Shown here one piece after another: positions 1 to 8,101 of a stretch of 44,804 nucleotides of DNA. The position numbers were made by a program, and so were the translations under genes. The notes under the pieces are model-generated. The model worked only from the letters and a program-made list of their open reading frames with translations. It was not told the DNA's origin and did not search any database. The stretch is from Ignavibacteria bacterium (lineage in GTDB: Bacteria > Bacteroidota > Ignavibacteria > Tepidaquicellales > OLB5). Location: contig JANWKI010000080.1 of NCBI GenBank assembly GCA_025451455.1, positions 1 to 44,804 of the forward strand. Reading direction: 5' to 3'. The stretch's first letter is position 1. Each line of letters starts with the position of its first letter.

Positions 1-444
1 CTTGTTTCCGAAATGCCGGATACGGGGATCGGGGTTGATGTAATTGTCGGCTTCCCCCAGGAAACTGATGAGAGCTTTGAAAACACGCTCAGTTTTCTTG
101 ATTCATTGCCAGTCAGTTATCTTCATGTATTCTCTTATTCCGAAAGAAAAAATACACACGCCGTAACGCTTGCAGGCAGAGTTGATATTACCAAAAGGAA
201 ACAAAGAAGCAGGATACTGAGAGACCTTTCAAATAAAAAAAGGCTCGCCTTCCACCGGAAAAATACCGGGGCGGTTCATAATGTGCTGTTTGAAACAATC
301 CGGGAAGATGATCATATATACGGCTTCACTGAAAATTACATAAAAGTAAGAGTTCCTGCAAAGCAGGAGCTTGAGAACAGGATAGTCCCCTGCAGGATAA
401 CAGAAACAGATTCATACAGCTTTGCAGAAGGCGGAGAGGCCTGA
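1..444 (+). CDS. mtaB: tRNA N6-threonylcarbamoyladenosine(37) methylthiotransferase MtaB, C-terminal part
   Basis: The open frame enters from the left edge, so only the C-terminal ~147 residues are present. The visible part includes the late radical-SAM barrel segment 'DVIVGFPQETDESFENT' and 'SYLHVFSYSERKNT', both diagnostic of the MiaB/MtaB methylthiotransferases. It is followed by a TRAM-like tail (about 'VLFETIREDDHIYGFTENY'). Members of this family add a methylthio group to t6A37 of tRNA using two 4Fe-4S clusters; the cluster-binding cysteines lie outside the window. The 'SYSERKNTHA' form favours MtaB over MiaB or RimO. The stop (442-444) lies 4 bp before the next ATG, so the two genes are probably co-transcribed. 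Confidence 0.88.
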   Translation, partial: LVSEMPDTGIGVDVIVGFPQETDESFENTLSFLDSLPVSYLHVFSYSERKNTHAVTLAGRVDITKRKQRSRILRDLSNKKRLAFHRKNTGAVHNVLFETIREDDHIYGFTENYIKVRVPAKQELENRIVPCRITETDSYSFAEGGEA

Positions 445-448
445 AGAT

Positions 449-958
449 ATGGATCTATATATAGTAAGGCACGGAGCGGCTGCAGAGCTTGACAGCGAAA
501 TTGCTGAAGACGCATTTAAGTATTTAACAATTCATGGCAGGAATCACTGTAAGATCGTTGCGCAAAGGTTAAAGGACCTGAAGGTAAAGTTCGATGTCAT
601 GATATCAAGTCCTTTGGTTAGGGCTGTTCAAACAGCAGAGGTATTTGCCTCAGTTCTGAAGTATGATGCTGTAATAAAAACTGCGATCGAGCTTATAGGC
701 GGCAATTCGTATAGCCGCTTCCTCCAGCTCCTGAAGCGGAATTCTCATCATGATACTATCGGGATCTTCGGTCATGCGCCCGATGTTAATTCATTTGCTT
801 TAAATCTTGTTAAAAATGATAATTGTAAAGATCTGCAGTTAAATTTTAAGAATGCAAGCGTTTGCAAGATCAATTATGACCCCGCTTCAGAAACAGGTAC
901 ATTCAAATGGTTCCTCAATTCCGAGAACATGAAGCTCACCGAGTATACACCAAAATAA
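449..958 (+). CDS. SixA-like histidine phosphatase
   Basis: The 169-residue protein opens with the phosphoglycerate-mutase-type phosphatase motif 'MDLYIVRHGAA' (RHG, catalytic His at about residue 8). It has the second conserved block 'ISSPLVRAVQTAEVF', which includes the phosphate-binding Arg, and the second His in 'IGIFGHAPDVN'. Length and motifs fit the SixA branch, which removes phosphate from phosphohistidine; the true substrate is not visible. I chose ATG 449 because GGAGAGG sits about 9 bp upstream and the RHG motif is then N-terminal; a TTG at 422 in the same frame would add nine residues inside mtaB. It follows mtaB with a 4-bp gap. Confidence 0.8.
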   Translation: MDLYIVRHGAAAELDSEIAEDAFKYLTIHGRNHCKIVAQRLKDLKVKFDVMISSPLVRAVQTAEVFASVLKYDAVIKTAIELIGGNSYSRFLQLLKRNSHHDTIGIFGHAPDVNSFALNLVKNDNCKDLQLNFKNASVCKINYDPASETGTFKWFLNSENMKLTEYTPK

Positions 959-980
959 ATTTCCGGAAAATTTGTTGCGC

Positions 981-1997
981 CTAAAAATCCGTAAAGGGTA
1001 CAGGTGTAAATGACATTACAAACATAACGAGAGCAAAGAGTCCCCATAATTTTCTAACCCCGCCGATAGGTTCCGGATCGTAGAACGGCGGATGATCGAT
1101 CCTTATAATAAAGAATATCAGCACTGCCCATACCAGCCAGTTCAATAAACCGTATTCAGCAAGAACGTTTATTCCGGCATAAGGCAGGAGCCCGAGAATT
1201 CCCAATCCTAAAATTATTCCGAAAAACGGCCGTGCGATAAATTTGCTTTTTCCTTTGAAGAGAGCGTATATTATGTGACCGCCGTCAAGCTGGCCGACAG
1301 GCAGGAGGTTTAATGCAGTAACAAATAACCCGAACCACCCGACACATAAAAACGGGTAATGGTACATCTCATTCATAGGCGGCAGGAAAACATTGGGGGA
1401 GCTTGTGAATATTTTTGCGAATATTACATAAAGCAGGTTCGGGCCGAATGAAAAACCGTTTGTTGGAACTCCTGTTGTAGAATATTCAGGGTGAATGCTG
1501 AAAATATGTTCGAACGGCGGCAAGTGGGTCATGCCAAATATTAACATACCTGCAGCAGCAATGAATCCCGCAACAGGCCCCGCAATACCGATATCAAAAA
1601 GCGCTTTGCGTGATTTAATTTGATCTTTTATCCTTATGACTGCTCCCATAGTGCCAAACGGATTAAGCACCATCGGGAAGGGAATATAAAATGGGAGGGT
1701 AACTTTCACTTTATGGATTTTCGCTGCGAAGTAATGCCCGAATTCATGAAAAGTCAAAAAAGTAAGTATAAGGATTGAATAAGTTATACCAAGTGTGAAG
1801 TTACTGATATCAAAGGGGTCACGGTTCAGCCATGCAGCCCCGGCCATAATGGTTGTAATAACTGTTAATCCAAAAAGAAGAATGTTCAGCCAGATTCCAA
1901 AACCTTTCTTTTTCTCTGGTTCCAGGGGGTTTGTAGTATAAGGTTCCTGATGTACTTCCTGATACTGTTCTTCCTTAAATTGCTCTATTTCTGACAA
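981..1997 (-). CDS. site-2-protease-type membrane zinc metalloprotease (M50 family)
   Basis: The 338-residue polytopic membrane protein carries the intramembrane zinc-protease motif HEFGH within 'LTFLTFHEFGHYFAAKIH' and the third metal ligand in 'NLLPVGQLDGGH' (the NPDG-like motif of M50). About six to eight hydrophobic segments are visible, including one before the HExxH helix and a run at the C-terminus. The N-terminus is hydrophilic and rich in Glu and Gln. It resembles the EGY1/'site-2 protease family protein' branch and has no PDZ domain. Its substrates cannot be told from sequence. The gene is convergent with sixA (22 bp between stops). Upstream on its strand is a TGTGTAATTTTG element that also occurs upstream of the bacterioferritin gene. 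Confidence 0.85.
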   Translation of the reverse strand: MSEIEQFKEEQYQEVHQEPYTTNPLEPEKKKGFGIWLNILLFGLTVITTIMAGAAWLNRDPFDISNFTLGITYSILILTFLTFHEFGHYFAAKIHKVKVTLPFYIPFPMVLNPFGTMGAVIRIKDQIKSRKALFDIGIAGPVAGFIAAAGMLIFGMTHLPPFEHIFSIHPEYSTTGVPTNGFSFGPNLLYVIFAKIFTSSPNVFLPPMNEMYHYPFLCVGWFGLFVTALNLLPVGQLDGGHIIYALFKGKSKFIARPFFGIILGLGILGLLPYAGINVLAEYGLLNWLVWAVLIFFIIRIDHPPFYDPEPIGGVRKLWGLFALVMFVMSFTPVPFTDF

Positions 1998-2088
1998 ATT
2001 ATACTATTAATTATTACAAAATTACACAGAGTTTCATTACTTAAAAGGAAATTACACCTGCATAGGTTCCATATTGCCATAATCATCC

Positions 2089-2118
2089 GTAGCGACCGCT
2101 CTCCGAGCGGTCATTATA
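2089..2118. repeat. palindromic repeat R1, copy 1
   Basis: A 30-bp element runs from GTAGCGACCG to AGCGGTCATTATA; its core GACCGCTCtccGAGCGGTC is a 9-bp perfect inverted repeat. A second copy with a few substitutions is at 11779-11808 and a partial copy at 12044-12060. It lies in the 266-bp spacer between the M50 protease gene and ndk, where I see no gene. Confidence 0.75.
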
Positions 2119-2263
2119 ATAGATTTACGACCACACATTTATTACTCCAATTGTATGCAGTTCAAACAGAGATATTTTTATGAATTAAATTAGTCAAAAT
2201 TTTCATATAAATTTGTTAATTAACATTATTTAACCGGTAAATAAAACAATAACTTAACATTCA

Positions 2264-2680
2264 ATGAAAGAAAGATCACTTGCCATTTTAAAACCTGACT
2301 GCCTTGAAAAGAAAGTCCAGGGAAAGGTCATACAGCATATACTCGATGCAGGATTTGAAATAAAAGGAATGCGGCTGATGAAGCTGACGAAGGAGTCCGC
2401 GCAAAAATTCTACGCAGTTCATAAGGAAAGGCCGTTTTACGGTGACCTTGTTGCATATATGACATCAGGCCCGGTAATACCGATCTGCATGGAAAAAGGA
2501 AATGCGGTTATGGATTTCAGGAAACTCATCGGCGCAACGAATCCCGAGAATGCAGAAGAAGGAACGATCCGCAAAATGTACGCTGATTCGATCGAGCGGA
2601 ATATAGTTCACGGTTCGGATTCACCCGAAAATGCTAAAAATGAAATTGCGCATTTCTTCAATGAATCTGATTTAGTTTAG
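2264..2680 (+). CDS. ndk: nucleoside diphosphate kinase
   Basis: The 138-residue protein has the standard NDK length and fold markers: 'RSLAILKPDCLEK' at the start, 'HKERPFYGDLVAYMTSGPV' in the middle, the Kpn-loop region 'RKLIGATNPENAEEGTIRK', and the active-site histidine in 'NIVHGSDSPENA' (about residue 115). It transfers gamma-phosphate from ATP to NDPs through a phosphohistidine. It is apparently monocistronic, flanked upstream by repeat R1 and downstream by a ~100-bp palindromic repeat. A TAAATTTG box at 2208-2215 resembles a -7 element, but I found no partner -33 TTG at the right distance. Confidence 0.96.
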   Translation: MKERSLAILKPDCLEKKVQGKVIQHILDAGFEIKGMRLMKLTKESAQKFYAVHKERPFYGDLVAYMTSGPVIPICMEKGNAVMDFRKLIGATNPENAEEGTIRKMYADSIERNIVHGSDSPENAKNEIAHFFNESDLV

Positions 2681-2731
2681 CAGCATTCAGATAGTAGAGT
2701 TCAGTTAGTATACTTAGATTTAGTATTTTTT

Positions 2732-2833
2732 ACACACCCCGTCCCGATTTTCACCGGACACCCCTCTCAAGAGGGGAATAAAATATCCATTCCCCTCTCG
2801 AGAGGGGAGGGAGCGAAGCGGAAGGGGTGTGTT
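2732..2833. repeat. composite palindromic repeat downstream of ndk
   Basis: Outer arms ACACACCCC (2732-2740) and GGGGTGTGT (2824-2832) enclose two smaller palindromes, CCCCTCTCAAGAGGGG (2760-2775) and CCCCTCTCGAGAGGGG (2792-2807). The whole could fold as a cruciform and may end ndk transcription, but there is no T-tract. The inner motif recurs, diverged, inside the coding sequence at 10781-10829. It occupies much of the 342-bp spacer 2681-3022; the rest holds the promoter at 2917-2947. Confidence 0.75.
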
Positions 2834-2916
2834 ATCAAGCGGAAACTAAATACAGACAGGACATTTTCATCCATCCCCGAAAAGCAGAAAACCCCAGTAC
2901 GACATTTAATTAACTA

Positions 2917-2947
2917 TTGACAAAATGAACACTTTGCCTTATCTTTG
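2917..2947 (+). promoter_or_regulatory. Bacteroidota-type promoter for the lrp-glutamine synthetase unit
   Basis: TTGACA (2917-2922) provides the -33 TTG; 20 bp lie between TTG and the -7 element TATCTTTG (2940-2947). This matches the TTG/TAnnTTTG consensus of the Bacteroidota primary sigma factor. The expected start is near 2953-2956, giving a leader of about 70 nt before the regulator's ATG at 3023. It is nearly identical in form to the promoter before sufB. Confidence 0.8.
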
Positions 2948-3022
2948 CAGGTATAATATCATTACAACCTTATTAAATAAGTTTATTTAATAGTATTTCC
3001 TTAATAATTTAGGAATATTCAG

Positions 3023-3496
3023 ATGACATCTGCATTTGACGAAACAGATATTAAGATCCTTGAGCTTTTACAAACTGATGGAAGGATCAAGCGAAGCGAA
3101 ATAGCCGAGAAGATCGGGCTCTCGCTCCCCTCTGTCACCGACAGGATGAATAAGCTTGAAGCATCCGGAATAATTGAAGGCTATTTTACAAAGCTCGCAC
3201 ACAAATCCCTCGGCAAAGATATTACTGCATTCATATTTGTAACAAGCGATTCATCTTCTCATTATAAAGATTTTATTAACCATACCCTGAGTACAACCGA
3301 AATCTTTGAATGCCATTCAATAACCGGCGACGGTTCTCACATACTTAAGATACGGACAGAGAACACCTCGTCGCTGGAAAAACTGCTTGCAAAGATACAG
3401 TCATGGAAGGGCGTCCGTTCAACAAGAACATCAATAGTCCTTTCTTCACACAAAGAAAATTTTACCCTGGATCTGAAAAACTTAAAAAAACATTAA
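3023..3496 (+). CDS. Lrp/AsnC family transcriptional regulator
   Basis: The 157-residue protein has an N-terminal winged HTH of the AsnC type ('DETDIKILELLQTDGRIKRS', then 'IAEKIGLSLPSVTDRMNKLE') covering about residues 1-60. A C-terminal RAM/ligand domain follows, with 'ITAFIFV' and 'FECHSITGDGSHILKIR', about residues 65-150. Proteins of this family sense amino acids and often control nitrogen genes. The stop codon overlaps the start of a glutamine synthetase by one base (taATGa), so translation is probably coupled. This makes glutamine synthetase the likely target and glutamine or another amino acid the likely effector (inference). A strong promoter lies about 75 bp upstream. Confidence 0.92.
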   Translation: MTSAFDETDIKILELLQTDGRIKRSEIAEKIGLSLPSVTDRMNKLEASGIIEGYFTKLAHKSLGKDITAFIFVTSDSSSHYKDFINHTLSTTEIFECHSITGDGSHILKIRTENTSSLEKLLAKIQSWKGVRSTRTSIVLSSHKENFTLDLKNLKKH

Positions 3497-4884
3497 TGAA
3501 AAACTCCGCCATACAAATTCAAAATATCGAGAAGCTTATAAAAGAAAAGAAAATCGAGATAATCGACATTAAATGCATCGATCTTACAGGCAGGCTGCAT
3601 CACGTATCACTTCCGGTTTATAAGAATATTATTCCAGACATGATAAATGAGGGTGTTGGATTTGACGGCTCCAGCTATGGTTTCAGGAAAGTCGAAAAGA
3701 GCGATATGATACTTATCCCCGACCTTGAAACGGCATTCGTTGACCCGTTCAGGGAAACCGCCGCACTCAGCTTTTACGCAAATATCTTCCTTACCGATGA
3801 TAAAAGGACTCCGTTCTCGCAGGATGGCAGGCACCTTGCAAAAATGGCAGAAGCCCTGGTGAAAAAATATACGGGCAGTGACCTCTCCTGGTGGGGGCCT
3901 GAATTTGAGTTCTACATATTCTCAAAGGTAAAATACGATACGCGTACATCGGCTTCATTCTACGAAGTTGAGCACGCCGAGGAATTCTTCTCGAATGCAT
4001 ACCACGCTGTAAACCCGTTTGATGTATATGATGATTTCCGTGATAAGGCGTGCAAAACACTTAAAGATTTCGGCATAAGGGTGAAATACCATCACCACGA
4101 AACCGGCGAGCGCGGCCAGCAGGAAATTGAAACTTATTTTGAGCCGCTTCTTAAGACAGCAGATAATATTGTCACAGTAAAATATGCACTCTTTAATCTC
4201 GCTAAACAAAATGATATTTTCATAACATTCATGCCAAAGCCGATGTTCAAGCAGCCGGGCAGCGGGATGCATCTGCATACTTTCCTTACATCAAAGGGAA
4301 AGAACTCATTATACAAAAAGGGTGAGTATGGCAATATCAATCAAACAGGAAGATATTTCATCGGCGGCCTGCTGAAAAACGGCAGAGTGCTTTCTGCATT
4401 CACAAATCCAAGCACTAATTCATACAAGAGGCTTGTCCCAGGATTTGAAGCGCCGGTAGCATTGACGTACAGCAAGGGCAACCGGTCATCGGCTATCAGG
4501 ATACCATCTTATATTTCAAATCCGGAATTGACTAGATTTGAATACCGCCCGCCGGACTCAACAGCAAATCCATACCTTTGCCTTTCAGCAATTTTAATGG
4601 CAGGAATTGACGGCATCATAAACAAGATCGATCCGGTAAAAGAAGGCTTCGGTCCGTTTGACAAGAATATTGTAGACCATTCACACAGCGAGAAAGTTCA
4701 TTTCCTCCCGCGCAACCTGGAGGAATCGCTGGATGCATTGGAATCAGACAGCGAGTTCTTAAGGCGCGATAATGTTTTTTCCGGTGAGCTTATCAGCCAG
4801 TGGATAGAGAACAAGCACCGTGAGATCAATTCCATAAACACGATGCCTCACCCGTTTGAATATAAAATGTATTTTACATTATAA
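3496..4884 (+). CDS. type I glutamine synthetase paralog 1 (no adenylylation tyrosine)
   Basis: The 462-residue protein has the GS-I blocks in order: 'GVGFDGSSYGFRKVEKSDM', 'GPEFEFYIF' (metal-binding Glu), 'HHHETGERGQQEIE', 'GSGMHLHTFL', '[17 protein letters not shown]', 'NRSSAIRIP' and 'FEYRPPDSTANPYL'. Key active-site positions therefore look intact. In the C-terminal region where GlnA normally carries the regulatory tyrosine (the RNIY/KNLYDLP region), this protein reads 'KNIVDHSHSE', so it should not be adenylylatable. The start at ATG 3496, one base inside the regulator's stop, is preferred over an upstream in-frame ATG at 3403 buried in that gene. GS activity is likely; ligation of another amine (gamma-glutamylpolyamine-type) cannot be excluded. 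Confidence 0.85.
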   Translation: MKNSAIQIQNIEKLIKEKKIEIIDIKCIDLTGRLHHVSLPVYKNIIPDMINEGVGFDGSSYGFRKVEKSDMILIPDLETAFVDPFRETAALSFYANIFLTDDKRTPFSQDGRHLAKMAEALVKKYTGSDLSWWGPEFEFYIFSKVKYDTRTSASFYEVEHAEEFFSNAYHAVNPFDVYDDFRDKACKTLKDFGIRVKYHHHETGERGQQEIETYFEPLLKTADNIVTVKYALFNLAKQNDIFITFMPKPMFKQPGSGMHLHTFLTSKGKNSLYKKGEYGNINQTGRYFIGGLLKNGRVLSAFTNPSTNSYKRLVPGFEAPVALTYSKGNRSSAIRIPSYISNPELTRFEYRPPDSTANPYLCLSAILMAGIDGIINKIDPVKEGFGPFDKNIVDHSHSEKVHFLPRNLEESLDALESDSEFLRRDNVFSGELISQWIENKHREINSINTMPHPFEYKMYFTL

Positions 4885-4906
4885 AATAACACAGCTTCTC
4901 TATAGT

Positions 4907-4938
4907 TCCCTCCCTTTCGGGGAGGGTTATGGAGGGGT
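4907..4938. repeat. G/C-rich hairpin repeat between the two glutamine synthetase genes
   Basis: CCCTCC-CTTTCG-GGGAGGG forms a short stem (about 4908-4926), followed by a second G-rich block TGGAGGGG. It resembles the CCCCTC/GAGGGG repeat family downstream of ndk. It sits in the 77-bp spacer between glutamine synthetase 1 and 2 and could attenuate or process the shared message; there is no T-run typical of a terminator. Confidence 0.6.
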
Positions 4939-4961
4939 TAAAAAAAGGAGAAAGGAATTAA

Positions 4962-6389
4962 ATGGCAGCAAACTCCGCAGCAATCAAAAACGTACTTGCT
5001 ATGGTTAAAAAGTATGACGTCAAGATGATAGATTTTCGCTTTACAGATATGCCCGGCCAGTGGCAGCATTTCAGCATACCCGCTAAACTGCTCGATGAAG
5101 GGGTTTTCAAAGAGGGGCTTGGTTTCGACGGCTCTTCTATCAGGGGATGGAAATCCATTAACGAATCCGATATGCTTATCTTTCCTGACCCTGAAACGGC
5201 GAATATCGATCCGTTCATGAGCACAAAGAATCTATCCATGATTTGCGATATTGTTAGCCCCGCAACGAACGAGCCTTACAGCCGTGACCCGCGGTACATT
5301 GCCAAAAAAGCAGAAGAATACCTGCGCTCAACTAAAATTGCCGATACTATTTACTGCGGACCCGAAGCCGAATTCTTTATCTTAGACCATGTTGCCTATA
5401 ATGTGAATGAATACAGCAGCTGGTATAAGGTTGATTCCCGTGAAGCATATTGGAACACTGGCACCGAGCTTGAGGTAAATCTCGGCCACAAGATCCGGCA
5501 GAAGGAAGGTTACTTCCCTGTTCCGCCGGCTGACTCAACCAACGAGATCAGGAATGTAATGGTTCAGCATTTGATTGATGCGGGAATTGAAGTTGAGACA
5601 CAGCACCATGAAGTTGCAACAGGCGGACAGGCTGAAATTGATTACAAGTTCTGCCCGATGGTTGAATGCGCCGATAAGCTGATGATGTTCAAATACATCG
5701 TGAAAAATACTGCTCGGAGCTTTGGGAAAACAGCGACATTTATGCCCAAACCCATATTCGGCGATAACGGCAGCGGAATGCATACACACCAGAGCCTGTG
5801 GAAGGGCGGCAAGCCGCTTTTTGCAGGAAATGAATATGCAGGCCTTAGTAAAATCGCTTTATATTATATCGGCGGATTATTGAAACATGCGCCGTCACTT
5901 CTCGCATTTACGAATCCGACAACAAATTCATATAAACGGCTTGTACCCGGTTACGAAGCGCCGGTGAACCTTGCATATTCCAAAGCAAACAGGAGCGCAG
6001 CTATCAGGATACCAATGTACTCGAACAGCCCGAAAGCAAAGCGAGTCGAGTTCCGCTGCCCCGATGGCACATCGAATCCATACCTCGCATTTTCTGCAAT
6101 GCTTATGGCGGGAATTGACGGAATTAAGAATAAGATAGATCCGGGCAAAGCTATGGAAATGGATATTTATCATTTGAGCAGCAAGGAACTGAAGAATATT
6201 CCCCAGGCTCCCGATAACCTTGAGCATGCACTCAAAAATCTCGAAAACGATAATAAGTATCTGAAACAGGGCGGAGTATTTACCGATGACCTGATAGAAA
6301 CATGGATTAACTACAAAATGGAAAACGAGATAAAGCCAATGGCATTAAGGCCGCATCCGTATGAATTCCATTTGTATTATGAAGTGTAA
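4962..6389 (+). CDS. glnA: type I glutamine synthetase paralog 2
   Basis: The 475-residue protein has the usual length and motifs of GlnA: '[20 protein letters not shown]', '[12 protein letters not shown]', '[11 protein letters not shown]' (ammonium-site Tyr), '[13 protein letters not shown]', '[19 protein letters not shown]', '[17 protein letters not shown]', 'NRSAAIRIP' and '[14 protein letters not shown]'. Unlike paralog 1 it keeps a tyrosine at the regulatory position ('[11 protein letters not shown]'), so it may be adenylylated if the cell has an adenylyltransferase. The start is supported by AGGAGAAAGG about 8-17 bp upstream. It is the second enzyme gene of the Lrp-linked unit and is followed by a strong hairpin terminator. 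It catalyses ATP-dependent synthesis of glutamine from glutamate and ammonia in the cytoplasm. Confidence 0.95.
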   Translation: MAANSAAIKNVLAMVKKYDVKMIDFRFTDMPGQWQHFSIPAKLLDEGVFKEGLGFDGSSIRGWKSINESDMLIFPDPETANIDPFMSTKNLSMICDIVSPATNEPYSRDPRYIAKKAEEYLRSTKIADTIYCGPEAEFFILDHVAYNVNEYSSWYKVDSREAYWNTGTELEVNLGHKIRQKEGYFPVPPADSTNEIRNVMVQHLIDAGIEVETQHHEVATGGQAEIDYKFCPMVECADKLMMFKYIVKNTARSFGKTATFMPKPIFGDNGSGMHTHQSLWKGGKPLFAGNEYAGLSKIALYYIGGLLKHAPSLLAFTNPTTNSYKRLVPGYEAPVNLAYSKANRSAAIRIPMYSNSPKAKRVEFRCPDGTSNPYLAFSAMLMAGIDGIKNKIDPGKAMEMDIYHLSSKELKNIPQAPDNLEHALKNLENDNKYLKQGGVFTDDLIETWINYKMENEIKPMALRPHPYEFHLYYEV

Positions 6390-6458
6390 AAGGAAAAAAT
6401 AAAAAAGCAAAAATAAAAAAAGAAGCATAAAACAAGAGTAAAGGACTTTATTGTATAG

Positions 6459-6484
6459 AACAAGGGGGCATGCCCCCTTGTTTC
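6459..6484. terminator. strong hairpin after glnA; repeat family R6
   Basis: AACAAGGGGGCATGCCCCCTTGTT is a near-perfect palindrome with 12-bp arms followed by TTTC. It suits a factor-independent terminator for the glutamine synthetase unit on + and, weakly, for the convergent side. A diverged copy, with the same TGCCCCCTTGTTTC tail, occurs at 8006-8031, so it is also a repeat. Confidence 0.75.
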
Positions 6485-6500
6485 GTTTCCAAATCATTTA

Positions 6501-6555
6501 AAAATGCAGAGTCCCTCCCTGCAGCAGGCAGGTCTTCGGGAGAAGGTCTCTGCAT
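6501..6555 (-). terminator. terminator of the bacterioferritin gene with a repeat in its loop
   Basis: Read on the minus strand, ATGCAGAG (6548-6555) pairs with CTCTGCAT (about 6504-6511) and is followed by a T-run, as expected for a terminator downstream of the bacterioferritin stop at 6568. The long loop contains a CCTGCAGCAGGCAGG palindrome (6518-6532) that recurs in longer form at 12003-12022. Confidence 0.6.
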
Positions 6556-6567
6556 AAATTTTTATGT

Positions 6568-7065
6568 TTACGCGCCGGCAGGAGGAGCTGCAACATTCTT
6601 GCTTCTCTCGATCGATTGCAATACGAGGTAGTTTGTCCCGAACTTCGCAATATTATCAAGCTCTGTATCATACTGCTGGTAATGTCTTTCTTCATCTGCA
6701 ACAAGGGATTCAAACAGCTGCTTGGAAATTGCATCGGCATTTGCCGAGCATTCATTTGCCCATAAATTATAATCTCTTGCGCTTCCTTCTTCCATACTCC
6801 GCGCACGCTCCAGCATTCCTTTTACATCAGTAATGTACTGTGTTTTTTCGGCAGGTATCATTTCCACATCGCCTTTGAGGAACAGAATTCTCTCCGCAAG
6901 TTTTTCTACGTGCATCATTTCTTCAATTGCAGTACGTTTGAAAAGTCCCGCAAGAAGGTCATACCCCAGGTCATCAAGGTGAAAATGAAAATACATATAT
7001 TGGTGTACTGCGCTGAGCTCATCGGCTGCTGCTTTGTTCAGTAATTCTATACTTTTTTCATGCAT
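6568..7065 (-). CDS. bfr: bacterioferritin-like iron storage protein
   Basis: The 165-residue protein begins 'MHEKSIELLNKAAADELSAV'. It carries the di-iron ferritin residues: Glu in 'ADELSAVHQY', Glu/His in 'IEEMMHVEKLAERI', Glu near 'NLWANEC', and Glu/His in 'DEERHYQQYD'. The 'EMMH' segment keeps a Met at the haem-ligand position of bacterioferritins (EMxH). Length fits a Bfr 24-mer subunit. Function: Fe2+ oxidation and storage, and protection from iron-driven oxidative damage. The C-terminus has an added Ala/Pro-rich tail. It is transcribed alone, with a terminator just downstream and a TGTGTAATTTTG promoter-like element upstream at about 7107-7118. The gap 7066-7217 shows nothing else. Confidence 0.9.
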   Translation of the reverse strand: MHEKSIELLNKAAADELSAVHQYMYFHFHLDDLGYDLLAGLFKRTAIEEMMHVEKLAERILFLKGDVEMIPAEKTQYITDVKGMLERARSMEEGSARDYNLWANECSANADAISKQLFESLVADEERHYQQYDTELDNIAKFGTNYLVLQSIERSKNVAAPPAGA

Positions 7066-7217
7066 AATAGGTTTTGTTTAAATTGAAAGATCAACTTATT
7101 TATGTTCAAAATTACACAAAATCGGGGCTTTATACTATGATTTGGGTCAGTATTGAGGGAACATTCGGTCTTTCAGCAGAGTAAACAATCTATGAATCAA
7201 CATATATCAAATTTAAT

Positions 7218-7976
7218 ATGACACACGAAAATCTGTTCAAAATCCACATTCCAGAGCCATGCCATGAAGATTGGGGTAAAATGACTCCGAACGAAAAAGG
7301 GGCTTTCTGCAAGGTATGCTCCAAAACCGTTGTTGATTTTTCCAAAAAGAATGAAGCCGACATTCAGAAATTCCTGCTAGAGAATATGGATAAGAAGGTC
7401 TGCGGCAGATTCCGTACCGAACAGCTCGAAGGTGAAACGGCGGAGGTTCCAAGGCTTAAGCTGGAAATTGATGCACCGAAATTTTATTTTCCGGGATTTT
7501 TATTACCGGTTTTAACACCTTTCAGGGCAACAGCGCTTGCACTGATATTATTTGCTTCAGCGGCATTATCAGGATGCGGGAATTCAGGTTATGGAGGCGG
7601 TGAGTATAAAGAGTTACAGGGCGCTGTCGAAATAGTGGATTCAACCAGTAAACCAATTAATTACAATGGTGATACAAATTCAATGCCCCCGAATTTTAAT
7701 GAAAAGACAATGGGTGCAGTAAACTGGAACATGGTGAAGGATTCAACCTGTAAAATAAATAATTCGAATAATGATGACGATATGACTGTCGGGAAAATTG
7801 CTCCGATACAGCTTACTGATACCATCAAAACTGATACAACCGAAAGAATAATACAGGGCGAAATTCAGCAGAAAGATCCTGAACCGAAAATTAAAATGGG
7901 CATGTTGAAGCGAGTTGAACCTGAAGAGCATGATTACAAAAAAGGTGATGTAAAGATAGAAAGAAAAGAAGAGTAA
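7218..7976 (+). CDS. Cys-rich N-terminal domain membrane protein of unknown function
   Basis: The 252-residue protein begins with a cysteine-containing module: 'FKIHIPEPCHEDWGKMTPNE', then 'FCKVCSKTVVDFSKKNEADI' and 'KKVCGRFRTEQL' (residues ~7-70). This block recurs at the N-terminus of many Bacteroidota envelope proteins, and its four cysteines suggest a small zinc-binding or redox knot (inference). A hydrophobic segment follows at about residues 92-122 and ends in 'ALSGCG', so the anchor is either a membrane span or an internal lipobox-like site. The rest is a low-complexity, Asn/Asp/Lys-rich, probably periplasmic tail without recognisable domains. It stands alone, with R6 repeats on either side at a distance. 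Function unknown. Confidence 0.72.
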   Translation: MTHENLFKIHIPEPCHEDWGKMTPNEKGAFCKVCSKTVVDFSKKNEADIQKFLLENMDKKVCGRFRTEQLEGETAEVPRLKLEIDAPKFYFPGFLLPVLTPFRATALALILFASAALSGCGNSGYGGGEYKELQGAVEIVDSTSKPINYNGDTNSMPPNFNEKTMGAVNWNMVKDSTCKINNSNNDDDMTVGKIAPIQLTDTIKTDTTERIIQGEIQQKDPEPKIKMGMLKRVEPEEHDYKKGDVKIERKEE

Positions 7977-8005
7977 TTTACACTAAAATTGTTTCAATTT
8001 TCGGG

Positions 8006-8031
8006 AACAGAGGGGCCTGCCCCCTTGTTTC
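8006..8031. repeat. repeat R6, copy 2 (possible terminator)
   Basis: AACAGAGGGGCCTGCCCCCTTGTTTC shares its right half and layout with 6459-6484, but the left arm has decayed, leaving a GGGG-CCTG-CCCC core. It lies 30 bp after the stop of the Cys-rich membrane protein gene and may end its transcription. Confidence 0.6.
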
Positions 8032-8101
8032 ATTAATATACGTTGCATAAAACCTCTAAAATAGATTGACTCCATTGAAAAATTATTATATTTTATTCCC
8101 G

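Noticed and set aside
2201-2215. Promoter before ndk (TAAATTTG)
   Set aside because: No TTG 19-20 bp upstream; a -7-like box alone occurs by chance in AT-rich spacers.
2089-2833. CRISPR array
   Set aside because: Repeats here and elsewhere are dispersed palindromes of different families, not regularly spaced direct repeats with unique spacers, and no cas genes are present.
3403-3495. Upstream in-frame ATG that would extend glutamine synthetase 1 by 31 residues
   Set aside because: The extension lies entirely inside the Lrp gene and has no homology to GS N-termini; the ATG at 3496 overlaps the regulator's stop by one base and fits the family length.
3607-4340. Several minus-strand frames inside glutamine synthetase 1
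   Set aside because: They mirror the codon pattern of the real gene and have no domain content or ribosome-binding sites.
8066-8101. TTG start for the secreted lectin-like protein
   Set aside because: It would put twelve residues before an otherwise well-formed signal peptide; ATG 8102 is preferred.
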